Part shown: positions 63,534-64,000 of the stretch, one piece after another
Layout: the number at the start of each line of letters is the position of its first letter
Position numbering within the stretch: the first letter of the stretch is position 1
NCBI RefSeq assembly: GCF_963668085.1
Contig: NZ_OY764059.1
Coordinates: forward strand, 1,488,001 to 1,552,000
Source: an uncultured Ilyobacter sp.
GTDB lineage: Bacteria > Fusobacteriota > Fusobacteriia > Fusobacteriales > Fusobacteriaceae
Reading direction: 5' to 3'
Length of the DNA: 64,000 bases
The notes under the pieces: generated by a model
Told to the model about the DNA's origin: nothing
The model's database searches: none
What the model saw: only the letters and a program-made list of their open reading frames with translations
Translations under genes and position numbers: made by a program

Positions 63534-63630
63534 CTCCTTTCCAAACGCGGGAGGCAGACCGGTTTCCCTGTCTACCCAGTGGTGCAGTTCCCTAGACTTT
63601 CTCCTTAGGAATTTACACTCGGAGTAGTAT
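63534..63630 (-). promoter_or_regulatory. Moco/Tuco riboswitch
   Basis: On the minus strand, ACTCCGAGTG is followed by a small TCCTAAGGA hairpin, then GGTAGAC-AGGGAAACCG-GTCTGCC-TCCCGC. This last block (63576-63548) matches the conserved core of the molybdenum cofactor riboswitch (RF01055), including the GGGAAACCGG loop. The 3' GGAG (63537-63534) can pair with the 5' CTCC. It lies directly before the oxidoreductase RBS. The family senses Mo or W cofactor; the linked genes favour tungsten. Boundaries are approximate. Confidence 0.85.
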
Positions 63631-63640
63631 TAAAAAATAA

Positions 63641-64000
63641 ATTCTTTATAATTTATTTACCCAATATTAAATTTTAATTTGAGTGAACAAAATATATTTC
63701 ATTACAACTAACTCAAGTCTCGATATTCATATTACTATCTAAATTTTCTTTTTCCAAAAACAAACTATATTTTTAGAGCATTATAAGGTTTTTCAGCAAA
63801 TATACTTTGCTGAAAGCTTATTCATAAAAAATAAAGCAAAACCTACATTAAACAGATACACCTAATACCTTGAATTCCTTTTTAAAATTTATCTAGGGAT
63901 AAATATTTTAAAACAGATCAAAATTGTCAGATAAAGACACACATATCAAACTAAGAGCAAAACTTTACTTCATCTATAGTTTTTAAGCTTTAGGTTTCTG
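63641..64000. other. AT-rich region without a recognised gene
   Basis: No open frame with an RBS is seen. It contains a perfect 10-bp inverted repeat TTTCAGCAAA/TTTGCTGAAA (63791-63815) beside a minus-strand TATAAT (63780-63785), which may be the promoter-operator region of the oxidoreductase gene. If so, the transcript would have about 140 bases before the riboswitch. Confidence 0.4.

Noticed and set aside
1..64000. CRISPR arrays, insertion sequences, prophage, tRNA or rRNA genes
   Set aside because: No regularly spaced repeats, transposase or phage genes, and no recognisable tRNA or rRNA sequence were seen by eye. A tRNAscan and repeat search would settle this.

Overview
The window is about 64 kb of AT-rich, gene-dense bacterial DNA. 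The gene content suggests an anaerobic, glycerol-fermenting member of the Fusobacteria, close to Ilyobacter or Propionigenium. The evidence is a type Vd patatin autotransporter of the FplA kind, a TonB/ExbBD envelope operon, B12-dependent glycerol dehydratase with a 1,3-propanediol dehydrogenase, and a tungsten aldehyde:ferredoxin oxidoreductase with its cofactor genes. The genus is an inference. There are no rRNA genes, recognisable tRNA genes, insertion sequences, prophage or CRISPR arrays.

Layout. 1-2300: glmS on the minus strand behind a well-conserved glmS ribozyme. 2400-6460: a mannitol-type PTS permease and its PRD regulator on the plus strand. 6560-13060: an FplA-like outer-membrane phospholipase, a DHH-CBS-nucleotidyltransferase fusion and an erythromycin-esterase-like lipoprotein. 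13070-17035: yybS-like, rplI, dnaB and a U32 peptidase in one minus-strand operon. 17090-25935: dnaX preceded by an envelope operon (DUF116, large TPR protein, small membrane protein, ExbB, ExbD, TonB) that ends in an NtrC-like regulator with a degenerate ATPase domain. 25940-32350: rsmH, ftsL-like, an rRNA methyltransferase, plsY, gpsA, a sigma-70 factor and dnaN. 32500-40140: an EAL-CBS-GGDEF protein, a small secreted basic protein, yggT, pgsA, rimO, pnp and a small membrane protein. 40160-44930: an unannotated 55-codon gene with its own consensus promoter and terminator, an EIIA/antiporter/small-protein operon, nagB and glpF.

44970-52830 is the glycerol-to-1,3-propanediol locus. A GlcG-like protein, the three dehydratase subunits and the two reactivase subunits form one minus-strand operon. 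A PocR/AraC regulator lies between that operon and divergent dhaT. GlpF (glycerol entry) is just downstream. No microcompartment shell genes are present. mntP follows.

53460-63640 is a tungsten island on the minus strand. An RNA matching the Moco/Tuco riboswitch precedes the aldehyde:ferredoxin oxidoreductase gene, followed by moaD-like and thiF/moeB-like genes. After a 248-base gap come tupABC (tungstate uptake), moeA, a moeA fused to a periplasmic-binding-like domain, moaA, moaC and a MOSC protein. No moaE or moaB/mogA gene is in the window. The last 360 bases hold no gene that I can see.

Most minus-strand start sites were reset from the longest frame to an internal ATG, GTG or TTG with a well-placed Shine-Dalgarno sequence; each entry says so.
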